A stretch of DNA of 64,000 bases from Balaenoptera acutorostrata (lineage: Eukaryota; Chordata; Mammalia; Artiodactyla; Balaenopteridae), in the NCBI RefSeq assembly GCF_949987535.1, contig NC_080081.1, forward strand, positions 68,593,603-68,657,602, in the 5' to 3' direction. A program made the translations under genes and the position numbers. Below the pieces are notes generated by a model that was not told where the DNA came from, ran no database searches, and saw only the letters and a program-made list of their open reading frames with translations. Positions 33,859 through 45,522 of the stretch are shown here, one piece after another (the stretch's first letter is position 1; every line of letters starts with the position of its first letter).

Positions 33859-34087
33859 CCCAATGAAAGTTTAGTATTAGTTGTTTTGTTTGTTTTTTTA
33901 TACTGCAGGTTCTTATTAGGCATCAGTTTTATACACATCAGTGTATACATGTCAATCCCAATCGCCCAATTCAGCACATCACCATCCCCACCTCATCGCA
34001 GTTTTCCCCCCTTGGTGTCCATATGTCCATTCTCTACATCTGTGTCTCAACTTCTGCCCTGCAAACTGGCTCATCTGTACCATTTTT

Positions 34088-37000
34088 CTACGTTCCACAT
34101 ACATGCATTAACATACGATATTTGTTTTTCTCTTTCTGACTTACTTCACTCTGTATGACAGTCTCTAGATCCATCCACGTCTCAACAAATGACTCAATTT
34201 CGTTCCTTTTTATGGCTGAATAATATTCCATCGTATATATGTACCACACCTTCTTTATCCATTCGTCTGTTGATGGGCATTTAGGTTGCTTCCATGACCT
34301 GGCTATTGTAAATAGTGCTGCAATGAACATTCGGGTGCACATGTCTTTTTGAATTACGGTTTTATCTGGGTATATGCCCAGTAGTGGGATTGCTGGGTCA
34401 TATGGTAATTCTATTTTTAGTTTTTTAAGGAACCTCCATATTGTTCTCCATAGTGGCTGTATCAATTTACATTCCCACCAACAGTGCAAGAGGGTTCCCT
34501 TTTCTCCACACCCTCTCCAGCATTTGTTGTTTGTAGATTTTCTGATGATGCCCATTCTAACAGGAGTGAGGTGATACCTCATTGTAGTTTTGATTTGCAT
34601 TTCTCTAATAATTAGTGATGTTGAGCATCTTTTCATGTGCTTCGTGGCCGTCTGTATGTCTTCTTTGGAGAAATGTCTATTTAGGTCTTCTGCCCATTTT
34701 TGGATTGGGGTGTTTGTTTCTTTGATATTGAGCTGAATGAGCTGTTTATATATTTTGGAGATTAATCCTTTGTCCGTTGATTCATTTGCAAATATTTTCT
34801 CCCATTCTGAGGGTTGTCTTTTCGTCTTGTTTATGGTTTCCTTTGCTGTGCAAAAGCTTTGAAGTTTCATTAGGTCCCACTTGTTTATTTTTGTTTTTAT
34901 TTCCATTACTCTAGGAGGTGGATCGAAAAAGATCTTGCTGTGATTTATGTCAAAGAGTGTTCTTCCTATGTTTTCCTCTAAGAGTTTTATAGTGTCCAGT
35001 CTTATATTTAGGTCTCTAATCCATTTTGAGTTTATTTTTGTGTATGGTGTTAGGGAGTATTCTAATTTCATTCTTTTACATGTGGCTGTCCAGTTTTCCC
35101 AGCACCACTTATTGAAGAGACTGTCTTTTCTCCATTGTATATCTTTGCCTCCTTTGTCATAGATTAGTTGACCATAGGTGCGTGGGTTAATCTCTGGGCT
35201 TTCTATCTTGTTCCATTGATCTATGTTTCTGTTTTTGTGCCAGTACCATATTGTCTTGATTACTGTAGCTTTGTAGTATAGTCTGAAGTCAGGGAGTCTG
35301 ATTCCTCCAGCTCCATTTTTTTTGCCTCAAGACTGCTTTGGCTATTCGGGGTCTTTTGTGTCTCCATACAAATTTTAAGATGATTTGTTCTAGCTCCGTA
35401 AAAAATGCCATTGGTAATTTGATAGGGATTGCATTGAATCTGTAGATTGCTTTGGGTAGTATACTCATTTTCAGAATGTTGATTCTTCCAATCCAAGAAC
35501 ATGGTATATCTCTCCATCTGTTGGTATCATCTTTAATTTCTTTCATCAGTGTCTTATAGTTTTCTGCATACAGGTCTTTTGTCTCCTTAGGTAGGTTTAT
35601 TCCTAGGTATTTTATTCTTTTTGTTGCAATAGTAAATGGGAGTGTTTCCATAATTTCTCTTTCAGATTTTTCATCATTAGTGTATAGGAATGCAAGAGAT
35701 TTCTGTGCATTAATTTTGTAACCTGCAACTTTACCATATTCATTAATTAGCTCTAGCAGTTTTCTGGTGGCAGTTTTAGGATTCTCTATGTATAGTATCA
35801 TGTCATCCGCAAACAGTGACAGTTTTACTTCTTCTTTTCCAATTTGTATTCCTTTTATTTCTTTTTCTTCTCTGATTGCCGTGGCTAGGACTTCCAGAAC
35901 TATGTTGAATAATAGTGGTGAGAGTGGACATCCTTGTCTCGTTCCTGATCTTAGAGGAAATGCTTTCAGTTTTTCACCATTGAGAATGATGTTTGCTGTG
36001 GGTTTGTCATATATGGCCTTTATTATGTTGAGGTAGGTTCCCTCTATGCCCACTTTCTGGAGAGTTTTTATCATAAATGGGTGTTGAATTTTGTCAAAAG
36101 CTTTTTCTGCATCTATTGAGATGATCATATGGTTTTTATTCTTCAATTTGTTAATATGGTGTATCACATTGATTGATTTGCGTATATTGAAGAATCCTTG
36201 CATCCCTGGGATAAATCCCACTTGATCGTGGTGTATGATCCTTTTAATGTGTTGTTGGATTCTGTTTGCTAGTATTTTGTTGAGGATTTTTGCATCTATA
36301 TTCATCAGTGATATTGGTCTGTAGTTTTCTTTTTTTGTAGTGTCTTTGTCTGGTTTTGGTATCAGGGTGATGGTGGCCTCATAGAATGAGTTTGGGAGAG
36401 TTCCTTCCTCTGCAATTTTTTGGAAGAGTTTGAGAAGGATGGGTGTTAGCTCTTCTCTAAATGTTTGATAGAATTCACCTGTGAAGCCATCTGGTCCTGG
36501 ACTTTTGTTTGTTGGAAGATTTTTAATCACAGTTTCAATTTCATTACTTGTGATTGGTCTGTTGATATTTTCTGTTTCTTCCTGGTTCAGTCTTGGAAGG
36601 TTATACCTTTCTAAGAATTTGTCCATTTCTTCCAGGTTGTCCATTTTATTGGCATAAAGTTGCTTGTAGTAGTCTCTTAGGATGTTTTGTATTTCTGCGG
36701 TGTCTGTTGTAACTTCTCCTTTTTCATTTCTGATTTTATTGATTTGAGTCCTCTCCCTCTTTTTCTTGATGAGTCTGGCTAATGGCTTATCAATTTTGTT
36801 TATCTTCTCAAAGAACCAACTTTTAGTTTTATTGATCTTTGCTATTGTTTTCTTTGTTTCTATTTCATTTATTTCTGCTCTGATCTTTATGATTTCTTTC
36901 CTTCTGCTAACTTTGGGTTTTGTTTGTTCTTCTTTCTCTAGTTTCTTTAGGTGTAAAGTTAGATTGTTTACTTGAGATTTTTCTTGTTTCTTTAGGTAGG

Positions 37001-37907
37001 CTTGTATAGCTATAAACTTCCCTCTTAGAACCGCTTTTGCTGCATCCCATAGGTTTTGGGTCGTCGTGTTTTCATTGTCATTTGTCTCTAGGTATTTTTT
37101 TATTTCCTGTTTGATTTCTTCAGTGATCTCTTGGTTATTTAGTAACGTATTGTTTAGCCTCCATGTGTTTGTCTTTTTTACGTTTTTTTCCCTGTAATTC
37201 ATTTCTAATCTCATAGCGTTGTGGTCAGAAAAGATGCTTGATATGATTTCAATTTTCTTAAATTTACTGAGGCTTGATTTGTGACCCAAGATGTGATCTA
37301 TCCTGGAGAATGTTCCGTGTGCACTTGAGAAGAACGTGTAATCTGCCGTTTTTGGATGGAATGTCCTATATATATCAATTAAATCTATCTGGTCTATTGT
37401 GTCATTTAAAGCTTCTGTTTCCTTATTTATTTTCATTTTGGATGATCTGTCCATTGGTGTAAGTGAGGTGTTAAAGTCCCCCACTATTATTGTGTTACTG
37501 TCGATTTCCTCTTTTATAGCTGTTAGCAGTTGCCTTATGTATTGAGGTGCTCCTATGTTGGGTGCATATATATTTATAATTGTTATATCTTCTTCTTGGA
37601 TTGATCCCTGGATCATTATGTAGTGTCCTTCCTTGTCTCTTGTAACATTCTTTATTTTAAAGTCTATTTTATCTGATATGAGTATAGCTACTCCAGCTTT
37701 CTTTTGATTTCCATTTGCATGGAATGTCTTTTTCCATCCCCTCACTTTCAGTCTGTATGTGTCCCTAGGTCTGAAGTGGGTCTCTTGTAGACAGCATATA
37801 TATGGGTCTTGTTTTTGTATCCATTCAGCCAGTCTATGTCTTTTGGTTGGGGCATTTAATCCATTCACGTTTAAGGTAATTATCGATATGTATGTTCCTA
37901 TGACCAT
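34088..37907 (-). pseudogene. L1 copy 2 ORF2, one frame shift only
   Basis: ORF2p nicks target DNA and reverse-transcribes L1 RNA at the nick. The start at 37907 gives an apurinic-type endonuclease with N15 (LNVNG), E42 and H44 (QETH), D144 and N146 (GDFN), and D228/H229 (SDH). The RT palm FADD is at residues 699-702. After 872 codons the frame ends at 35289 because the A run at 35316-35323 (eight A on the minus strand) is one base longer than the frame allows. The next frame is open all the way to the stop at 34088 and contains the C-terminal cysteine motif [18 protein letters not shown]. Total length fits the normal ~1,275 codons. The extra base may be a true mutation or a sequencing error. 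Confidence 0.95.
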
Positions 37908-37965
37908 TTTCTTAATTGTTTTGGGTTTGTTTTTGTAGGTCCTTTTCTTCTCTTGTGTTTCCCAC

Positions 37966-38871
37966 TTAGAGAAGTTCCTTTAGCATTTGTTGTAGAGCTG
38001 GTTTGGTGGTGCTGAATTCTCTTAGCTTTTGCTTGTCTGTAAAGCTTTTGATTTCTCCATCAAATCTAAATGAGATCCTTGCTGGGTAGAGTAATCTTGG
38101 TTGTAGGTTCTTCCCTTTCATCACTTTAAGTATTTCATGCCACTCCCTTCTGGCTTGCAGAGTTTCTGCTGAGAAATCAGCTGTTAACCTTATGGGGGTT
38201 CCCTTGTATGTTATTTGTCGTTTTTCCCTTGCTGCTTTCCATAATTTTTCTTTGTCTTTAATTTTTGCCACTTTGATTACTATGTGTCTCGGCGTGTTTC
38301 TCCTTGGGTTTATTCTGTATGGGACTCTCTGCGCTTCCTGGACTTGGGTGGCTATTTCCTTTCCCATGTTAGGGAAGTTTTCGATTATAATCTCTTCAAA
38401 TATTTTCTCTGGTCCTTTCTCTCTCTCTTCTCCTTCTGGGACCCCTATAATGCGAATGTTGTTGCGTTTAATGTTGTCCCAGAGGTCTCTTAGGCTGTCT
38501 TCATTTCTTTTTATTCTTTTTTCTTTAGTCTGTTCCGCAGCAGTGAATTCCACCATTCTGTCTTCCAGGTCACTTATCCGTTCTTCTGCCTCAGTTATTC
38601 TGCTATTGATTCCTTCTAGTGTAGTTTTCATTTCAGTTATTGTATTGGTCATCTCTGTTTGTTTGTTCTTTAATTCTTCTAGGTCTTTGTTAATCATTTC
38701 TTGCATCTTCTCAATCTTTGCCTCCATTCTTATTCCGAGGTCCTGGATCATCTTCACTATCATTATTCTGAATTCTTTTTCTGGAAGGTTGCCTATCTCC
38801 ACTTCATTTAGTTGTTTTTCTGGGGTTTTTTCTTGTTCCTTCATCTGGTACATAGCCCTCTGCCTTTTCAT
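37966..38871 (-). CDS. L1 copy 2 ORF1p, intact 301 aa
   Basis: An uninterrupted frame of 301 codons encoding the L1 RNA-binding chaperone that forms trimers on L1 RNA. Residues about 40-125 form a heptad-rich coiled coil (for example '[14 protein letters not shown]'), 135-230 correspond to the RRM with '[10 protein letters not shown]' at 140-149, and the rest to the C-terminal domain with '[14 protein letters not shown]'. Length is in the normal mammalian range (about 300-340). The start at 38871 ('[13 protein letters not shown]') matches the equivalent position in copy 3. The stop lies 58 bp before ORF2, the usual bicistronic layout. Expression would depend on the L1 5'UTR promoter; whether it is active cannot be seen. 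Confidence 0.93.
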   Translation of the reverse strand: MKRQRAMYQMKEQEKTPEKQLNEVEIGNLPEKEFRIMIVKMIQDLGIRMEAKIEKMQEMINKDLEELKNKQTEMTNTITEMKTTLEGINSRITEAEERISDLEDRMVEFTAAEQTKEKRIKRNEDSLRDLWDNIKRNNIRIIGVPEGEEREKGPEKIFEEIIIENFPNMGKEIATQVQEAQRVPYRINPRRNTPRHIVIKVAKIKDKEKLWKAAREKRQITYKGTPIRLTADFSAETLQARREWHEILKVMKGKNLQPRLLYPARISFRFDGEIKSFTDKQKLREFSTTKPALQQMLKELL

Positions 38872-39836
38872 CTTCTCTGTCTTTCTGTAACTGTGGTTTT
38901 TGGTCCACAGGCTGCAGGATTGTAGTTTTTCTTGCTTCTGTTGTCTGCCCTCTGGTGGTTGAGGCTATCTAAGAGGCTTGATGGGAGGCTCTGGTGGTGG
39001 GTAGAGATGACTGTTGCTGTGGCGGTCAGAGCTCAGTAAAACCTTAATCCACTTGACTGTTGATGGGTGGGGCTGGGTTCCCTCCCTGTTGCTGTGGCGA
39101 TCAGAGCCCAGTAAAACCTTAATCCACTTGACTGTTGATGGGTGGGGCTGGGTTCCCTCCCTGTTGGTTGTTTTGCCTGAGGCAACCCAACACTGGAGCC
39201 TACCCGTGCTCTTTGGTGGGGTTAATGGCAGACTCTGGGAGGGCTCACGCCAAGGAGAACTTCCCAGGACCTCTGCTGCCAGTGTCCTTATCCCCACGGT
39301 GAAACAGAGCCACCACTCGCCTCTGCAGGAGACCCCCCAACACCAGCAGGTACGTCTGGTTCAGTCTCCCCCAGGGTCACTGCTCCTTCCCCTGGGTCCC
39401 GATGCACACATTACTTTGTGTGTGCCCTCCAAGAGTGGGGTCTCTGTTTCCCCCAGTCCTGTCACAGTCCTGCAATCAATTCCCACTAGACTTCAAAGTC
39501 TGATTCTCTAGGAATTCCTCCTCCCTTTGCCGGACCCCCAGGTTGGGAAGCCTGAGGTGGGGCTCAGAACCTTCACTCCAGTGGGTGGACTTCTGTGGTA
39601 TAAGTGTTCGCCAGTCTGTGAGTCACCCACCCAGCAGTTATGGGATTTGATTTTACTCTGATTGCGCCCCTCCTACCGTCTCACTGTGGCTTCTCCTCTG
39701 TCCTTGGACGTGGGGTGTCCTCCTTGGTGAAGTCCAGGGTCTTCCTGTCAATGATTGTCCAGCAGCCAGTTGTGATTCTGGTGCTCTCGCAAGAGGGAGT
39801 GAGAGCACGTCCTTCTACTCCGCCATCTTCTCTCCA
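38872..39836 (-). promoter_or_regulatory. L1 copy 2 5'UTR with internal promoter
   Basis: About 965 bp, GC-richer than its surroundings. In known L1s this region carries the RNA polymerase II promoter and often an antisense promoter. It includes a tandem duplication of 75 bp (39013-39087 and 39088-39162). The 5' edge has the 'aagatggcgga' word that in L1 families carries a YY1-type site setting the start. Function is inferred from family knowledge. Confidence 0.8.
39013..39162 (-). repeat. 75-bp tandem duplication in L1 copy 2 5'UTR
   Basis: The segment starting 'gttgctgtggcggtcagagc' at 39013 is repeated at 39088 with only two or so changes (gcgg/gcga, gctc/gccc). Both copies end in 'gggttccctccct'. 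This recalls the monomer arrays of rodent L1 promoters but has only two units. Confidence 0.95.
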
Positions 39837-39850
39837 ACATTTGTTTTTTA

Positions 39851-40394
39851 AAACCATATGATACTATGCAAATATAACATGCTGCTTTGATGTTACTTTT
39901 GCACAGGAAACATCTGCTACTATGCAAAAGCCTGGAAATAAATTGGCCTTTCTTTTTTGCCTTCTTCTCATGTCAGCAATAGCAACAAATTCCTATGGGA
40001 CCTTCAGCAAAACAGATTACCCTACATGCTTGCTTCTGATTGATGAAGAGACTTAGTATGCAGACTAGAGACATGGACAGAATTTCTGGGTCACCTACAA
40101 GCAGTATTTAACATCTATAGGCAATGTAAGGTCACATTCCATGATATCCTTGACAGCAGCTGGCCTGCCAGCACCAAAATTATATTTAATGCAAGTCTGC
40201 CTCACTAGTCTAGACACAGGAAGGCACAGATGAGAGCAAGATCCTTAAGCAGCTTCCATATCCTGAGCTGAAATGAAATGACCGTTAAAAGGCAGAGCTG
40301 AAGAAATACCAAAGGGACACATTGAAGTCATTAGCAGAACTAACAAAGAGCAAGCCTACCTCTGCATTAATAACGTGAAGAAAGCCTCTTCCTA
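39851..40394. other. Unassigned sequence
   Basis: No gene or named repeat recognised. Confidence 0.5.
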
Positions 40395-40575
40395 TGTGAA
40401 TTTTAATGGATGCCAGTGTTCTGTCTGGCACGTGTTTCCCACTTGATCCCCACAACTATGGCAAAGAGGGTAGCCAGTGATGCTGTTTCCTCAGAGGAGG
40501 AAACTGAGACCCAGAAAGGAAAGGTGACTTACTCAAGACCCCAGCCAATGAAGGGGCTGGACTAGTCACCGATCA
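40395..40575 (-). repeat. MIR SINE, minus strand
   Basis: 'cttgatccccacaactatgg', 'gaggaaactgagacccagaa' and 'gacttactcaagaccccagc' follow reversed MIR. Confidence 0.78.
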
Positions 40576-41384
40576 CGTGACTTCAGGGCACAGTTGTTAC
40601 ATGGCCTGAGAGGCAGACCCTCCCCACCCCCGAAACATGCCAATTTCAGACAGGCATTAAAGGAGCCGAAAGATCCCTTTCCTGGCAGGCTCAGCAGGCT
40701 GTCTGAGATCATTCCTTTCAATTCTACTCAAGTTCCTTTCAGTAACACACCCACTGTTTCCATCTACAGACCAGCGCAATAAAATATGCATGTCCATGCA
40801 ATCACAGACATACATCATCTTTCTGGTGAGCTTGATAAATTTTTTCTTCTACCAGGACATACTCTTAGACCTATCTCTCCCCTAGGTAATTCTGTCATAG
40901 AAAAAGTCTCAAAAATCTTATTTAGGATCATTGTAATTTGGGAGTGTCTTCTTTAAAATCAAATTTTGTTTCCATATCAAAGCACATCTTTTGATGTCAT
41001 ATTATGTACTCTTAAATTAATAAGAAAAGAACATCCAGAAGGATAGGCTGATGGCAGAATGCCCAGATTAACTTAAGATAAATGCAAGCCTACTGACAAA
41101 AGGAATAGAGGGCAGCCAGGGAAGGATAGAAAACCAAATACAAGTGGCTGAGAGCATGGAAACACTCTGCTTTTCTGAACTAACCACCACTGCTACCATC
41201 CTGACAAGAGTAGAGGGTGTTGATGATTTCCATTCCACAGATGGGGACCTGATTGTCTCATGGTCTGTTCTCACTGTCACCATGCAGAAAGACGCTGACA
41301 ATAAGATTTTCAGATGCCATGACGGCATACCTCCAAATGCAGCCAGAGCCTCCCTTTGCCCCTCTGTGCCTTCACTCTCATTTT
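40576..41384. other. Unassigned sequence
   Basis: No gene. Frames of 122 and 133 codons on opposite strands overlap at 41068-41545 and run into MIR sequence; neither has a recognised domain. Confidence 0.45.
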
Positions 41385-41530
41385 CTACCTGTGTGACCTT
41401 AGTTAAGTCACTTATTTTTTTGAACCTCTTCCTCATCTATACAATGGATCTCAATGGGCTGCGTGCTCTGTCCAATGCACAGAGCTCTTGTAAAGATGCA
41501 AATGCTTTATGTGCAGTAAAGCACAGCACA
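41385..41530 (+). repeat. MIR SINE fragment, plus strand
   Basis: 'ctacctgtgtgaccttagtt', followed by 'aagtcacttatttttttgaa' and 'cctcttcctcatctatacaa', is the MIR core. Confidence 0.8.
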
Positions 41531-41886
41531 CATGAAGGATTCTGATTCACATTAGCATTGCCCTGTGGTTGAGAGAAAGACTAAATGAGTTTAATCAGAG
41601 TTAAACCCGCAGAGCTAAGAGATAACCAGAAGGTTATTAAGAGAAGCTAAGGCTATTTAGGGAACAAAAAACAGGACTGGAGAGTGATATGGATCTATAG
41701 GGCATTTCTCATTTTAATTTTTTTACTCCTATTTGTACAAATAATAGCAATAGTAATCACTAAAACTAGAAATTCCTGAGAGTTGAGCGCTGCACATGTG
41801 GATTGTGTACATTGCTCTTCCTGTGGATCATGGGGTGATGAACGATACTGGTAAACCACATGTGGCTATTTTTACAACAGCTCATT
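41531..41886. other. Unassigned sequence
   Basis: Nothing recognised. Confidence 0.5.
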
Positions 41887-42615
41887 TGTTCTTTCACTCA
41901 ACAAATTTTTACTGAGGGCCTACCAAGCAACAGATCTCTGCTCAGCCTCGACTGGGATACATACTATGAAAGAAATAAAGAGGTGACATAACAGTACTAA
42001 AAATAGGGGGTGTTAGTAGGGGACGGGGAAGGACATCTTCTTTAAACAAGAGTGGTCAGGGGAGGGCTTCCCTGTTGGTGCAGTGGTTAAGAACCCGCCT
42101 GCCAATGCAGGGGACACGGGTTCGAGCCCTGGTCCGGGAAGATCCCACATGCCACAGAGCAACTAAGCCCATGCGCCACAACTACTGAGCCTGCACTCTA
42201 GAACCTGCAAGCCACAACTACTGAGCCCACATGCCGCAACTACTGAAGCCTGCACACCTAGAACCAGTGCTCTGAAACAAGAGAGGCCACTGCAGTGAGA
42301 AGCCCGCACACTGCAATAAAGAGTAGCCCGGGCTTGCCACAGCTAGAGAAAGCCCGTGTGCAGCAACAAAGACCCAATGCAGCCATAAATAAATAAATTA
42401 ATAAATTAAAAAAAAAAAAGAAGTGGTCAGGGGAGACTGCCTAAAGGACAATATTTGAGCTGAGAGCTGAAGAAGGAAAATGAACCTTTGCAGGGCTGAG
42501 AGAAGAGCATTTCAGGAATGGAGTACAGCAAATGTAGAAGGCATGAGGGTAGGATAGGGCTTGACATAGCTGAGGAAGAGATAGGAACCCAGTGTGGCTG
42601 GAGCCTAGTTGCAGA
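41887..42615 (-). repeat. L2 LINE, minus strand, split by a SINE
   Basis: Left part 41887-42050 ('ttctttcactcaacaaattt', 'ctgagggcctaccaagcaac') and right part 42436-42615 ('aatatttgagctgagagctg', 'agaagagcatttcaggaatg', 'cccagtgtggctggagccta') are collinear reversed L2. The SINE at 42065-42421 interrupts them. Confidence 0.82.
42065..42421 (+). mobile_element. CHR-type SINE, plus strand, with internal duplication
   Basis: Starts 'ggcttccctgttggtgcagt' with B box ggttcgagccc near 42119. The body repeats the 'gccacaactactgagcc' block three times, which the shorter copies do not. The tail is AAAT-rich. A 14-bp TSD, agtggtcaggggag, lies at 42051-42064 and 42422-42435. The repeated block marks a different subfamily from the 21021 copy. 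Confidence 0.96.
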
Positions 42616-43084
42616 ATATGATCATTTTATAAGGCATGGTTCTGTGGATACCTCCAAGATGCCATGAAAATTTACACAGCTGTCTTGCTGCATTAGGAAA
42701 GAGGAAGATGTGTCTTGTCCCATCGTGAACAATGGGAACCTCGGGATTTGTTCACCCACTGCGGAGAGGGAGATATGATGGATGTGCTCATCTCAAGCAC
42801 AGCACTCCATATCATCTGCTTTAGACCACATCTATCACTGTTAAAGCAGTCAGTGTCCTGCAGTTTCTGTTCATATCAAAATGCCATTCACTGGCAGGAG
42901 AAAGTGGATGGTACATCTTTCATCCATTTTTACAAAAGACTTGGATGACCCCTCTGGCCAATGAAATACTCTCCATTTATCACAGTGCCATATTTACTTA
43001 ATCAATAAGATGGGAGGGTAACGAAATATAATTTAAAAAGAAGATCTTCAGAAGATTGCTGTGACAGCTTCTAAAAACCCTTTA
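42616..43084. other. Unassigned sequence
   Basis: Nothing recognised; a plus-strand frame of 77 codons at 42715 has no domain. Confidence 0.45.
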
Positions 43085-43260
43085 GAATAAAATCAATCTA
43101 TCAACAAATATTTAATTTGCTTCTACTATACTAGGCATGTGGAAAATGCAAAGTAACATAAGACAAAGCTGCTGCCCTCAAGGGATTTGCAACTTACCCT
43201 TGGAGAAAAGATGTACTGAAAATAGAAACATAACAAGAATATTTCATGAAATATAATGTT
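43085..43260 (-). repeat. L2 LINE 3' fragment, minus strand
   Basis: 'tctatcaacaaatatttaat', 'tactaggcatgtggaaaatg' and 'gctgctgccctcaagggatt' match reversed L2. Confidence 0.78.
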
Positions 43261-43904
43261 CTGCTGTATAGCTTAGATTGCTGTAGGAGTCCAGGAAAAG
43301 GAAAGCAATCAGTCGTTCAGGGCTAATGTTAATCATATAGGTTTCGAGTTGTTCTGTGCCTGGTTGATAGAAGATAATATATGCTTAAATTTAAATAAAT
43401 AAGTGAGGTAGATGTGAGTTTTGATTTTAAGGATATGTACAAAATGAATTGGCTATGAGAAATGGGGGGAACTCAAGGCAAGGGGACCAGCATGATCTTA
43501 TGCATGGATGGGAATAAACATGACATATAGAGGGGAAATTTGGAGGTAAGGTGTATGAAGGATATCATACCAGTTGACAGAATACTTTGAACAACAAAAT
43601 CAAAATTTTGAAATTGATTAAATAAGCAGTTTTAGGTTCCTGAGAAAGGGAGAAACAAGATTAAAATGGTGTTTTAGGAAAATTACTCTAATAGTTGAAT
43701 TCAAGGGAAAAGAGAAGACAAAGGTCTAGTTACAAGTTATCGAAAACAGTTTTAGACTAACAGAGTATAAAAAAATAAATTCATATATACATAAAGTTAT
43801 AAATTAGTCAAAGACAGTACAGTGCATGGGTGATAATAGTAAGAGGATGAATGATGAGGTTGGCAGAGTCTGGTTCACAGTTGGAAAATCCAAGCTGTAT
43901 TCCG
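43261..43904. other. Unassigned AT-rich sequence
   Basis: No gene or repeat recognised. Confidence 0.5.
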
Positions 43905-44385
43905 AGGTCTAAAATGCTCCCTTGCTGTTGCTTGCACAGGCGTGTGCCATGCACATTCCTGCCTGAGGGCATTTGCAGTTGCTGTTCCTTCCACCAGAAA
44001 TGCTCTTACCCAAATGTATGAGTGGCTCACTCCTTCACCTCCTTCAGTCCTCTGTTCAAATATCTCCTTCTCAGTGGGCTTTCTAGACCATCCTATTTAA
44101 AATTGCAGCCATCCTGGAACTCCCTACTCCCCTCTTCTGCTTTATTCTATTTCATAGCACTTATTACCATCTCACATTCTAAATATTTTGCTTATTTGTT
44201 TATTGACTATTTCTTCCAGTTAGAATATAATATCTATGAAGTGAGAGATTTTTGTTTGTTTTGTTCATTGTTTTTATCTCCAATGCCTGGAACATAGTAG
44301 ATAATAAATGCCTGGAACATTTTTTATCTTCAATGCCTGGAACATAGTAGATAATAAATAGTTTGGGGATAAATGAATGTTTCAA
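43905..44385 (+). repeat. L2 LINE 3' end with a 50-bp internal duplication
   Basis: L2 plus-strand wording from 'attcctgcctgagggcattt' to 'catagcacttattaccatct' and 'ccaatgcctggaacatagta'. The terminal block 'tttttatctccaatgcctgg' (44271) is repeated at 44321, a tandem step of 50 bp with one or two differences. Confidence 0.88.
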
Positions 44386-45177
44386 GCCTATCTACCTTTT
44401 TGGTGGAGGCACCAAAAAATAGAAGTATTCCTTCCAGTAAACTCAACTGTAGGAAAAATCTACCACTAGACTTACGGCCCAGATAAACTACCATATCAAA
44501 GCACGTAATATTCTTTGATACTAGACAACAGTCTGAGACTCAACACTATAATTCTTCAAACAAACTCTGACTATCTTAATTGAAATAAATTAAGCAGGTA
44601 AGTGCTACTTGCATCCTTAACAAGAGACTAATTGATTTTAAAAACAAAACAAAAACTGCTTTTCTTAAGATTTTAAGTTGTCTGGGTTAATCATCTTTAT
44701 GAATGGGAAAATGCTCAGTGTTGCATTTACTAGTGTCAGTTCTTAACTCCACAAATGGAAAGAGATGAGCTTTCATTTCATAAACATAAAATCACAGCAA
44801 CATATCAATACTATTGTCCTGTCAGTCAATTGGAGCACTTCCTGAGTGCTTCCACAGCAGGCATTCTACCCAGGGTCATAACAGAATAGTAGCAAGACAC
44901 AGCCCTTTGAAGTGAGAAAGAAAACCAGATTTCTGCAAATTAATGCTCTCAGACTAGCAGAGAACCATGAAGAAGGGGTAATGGACTTCATTTCAGCATC
45001 AAGCAGTCATTGTCAAGCATGGTCACAGGAACACTCTCTAGTCTCAAAGTCACTGGCCAAGGAAGCGAGTCTCAGGGAGCTGTCCAATGTACAACTCTCA
45101 GTACATCTCATGAAACCAAATCATAGGCTTGTTCCACTTTAGGCAGCTCATCTCCCCCTCATTCCCTAGACTGTCCT
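44386..45177. other. Unassigned sequence
   Basis: No gene; a 76-codon plus-strand frame at 44912 has no recognised domain. Confidence 0.45.
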
Positions 45178-45252
45178 GATCAATGTGGGGGCCACTAGCT
45201 ACATGTGACTATTTAAATTTAAAATAATTTGAATTAAGTTAAATTAAAAATT
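45178..45252 (+). repeat. Possible hAT-type MER fragment
   Basis: 'ggccactagctacatgtgac', followed by 'tatttaaatttaaaataatt', is typical of a mammalian MER DNA transposon with a TTAAAT-rich body. The family name is not certain. Confidence 0.5.
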
Positions 45253-45254
45253 TA

Positions 45255-45522
45255 GCTCCAAAACTGGAGGTTGCCAGAGGGGCGTGGCATGGGGCAATGA
45301 GTGAAATAGGTGAGGGAGATTAAAAGGTACAAACTTACAGTTGCAAAATAAATGAGTCATGGGGAATATAGTCAATGATGTTGTAATAACATTGCCTGGT
45401 GACAGATGGTAACTGGACTTATTGTGGTGGTTATTTTGCAATGTATAAAAATATTGAATTACTATGTTGTACACCTGAAGCTAATATAATATTGTAAGTC
45501 AATTGTACTTCAATTTAAAAAG
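45255..45522 (+). mobile_element. L1MA-like 3' end, plus strand
   Basis: 'actggaggttgccagagggg', 'aaggtacaaacttacagttg' and the terminus 'ctaatataatattgtaagtc', then 'aattgtacttcaattt' and an A-rich tail, read as an old L1 3' end. The same terminal wording ends the element at 53545-54745. Confidence 0.8.

Larger units (their letters stand above)
33901..39836 (-). mobile_element. Full-length L1 copy 2, minus strand, nearly intact
   Basis: A complete L1 of about 5.9 kb on the minus strand: 5'UTR (38872-39836, opening with a GAAGATGGCGGAGTAG-type start), ORF1 (37966-38871), a 58-bp spacer, ORF2 (34088-37907) and a short 3'UTR (33901-34087) with an A-rich tail. Its 3'UTR differs from copies 1 and 3, so it belongs to another L1 lineage. 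A probable short TSD, ttgtttttt-like, lies on both sides (around 33888-33900 and 39840-39850) but is low-complexity. Only one disabling change was found in the coding part. Confidence 0.97.

Noticed and set aside
38192..38890. 232-codon plus-strand frame
   Set aside because: It is antisense to the intact ORF1 of L1 copy 2; the frame is a by-product of the ORF1 codon structure and has no protein similarity that I recognise.
41068..41545. Opposed frames of 122 and 133 codons
   Set aside because: They overlap antisense to each other and run into a MIR element; no family resemblance.
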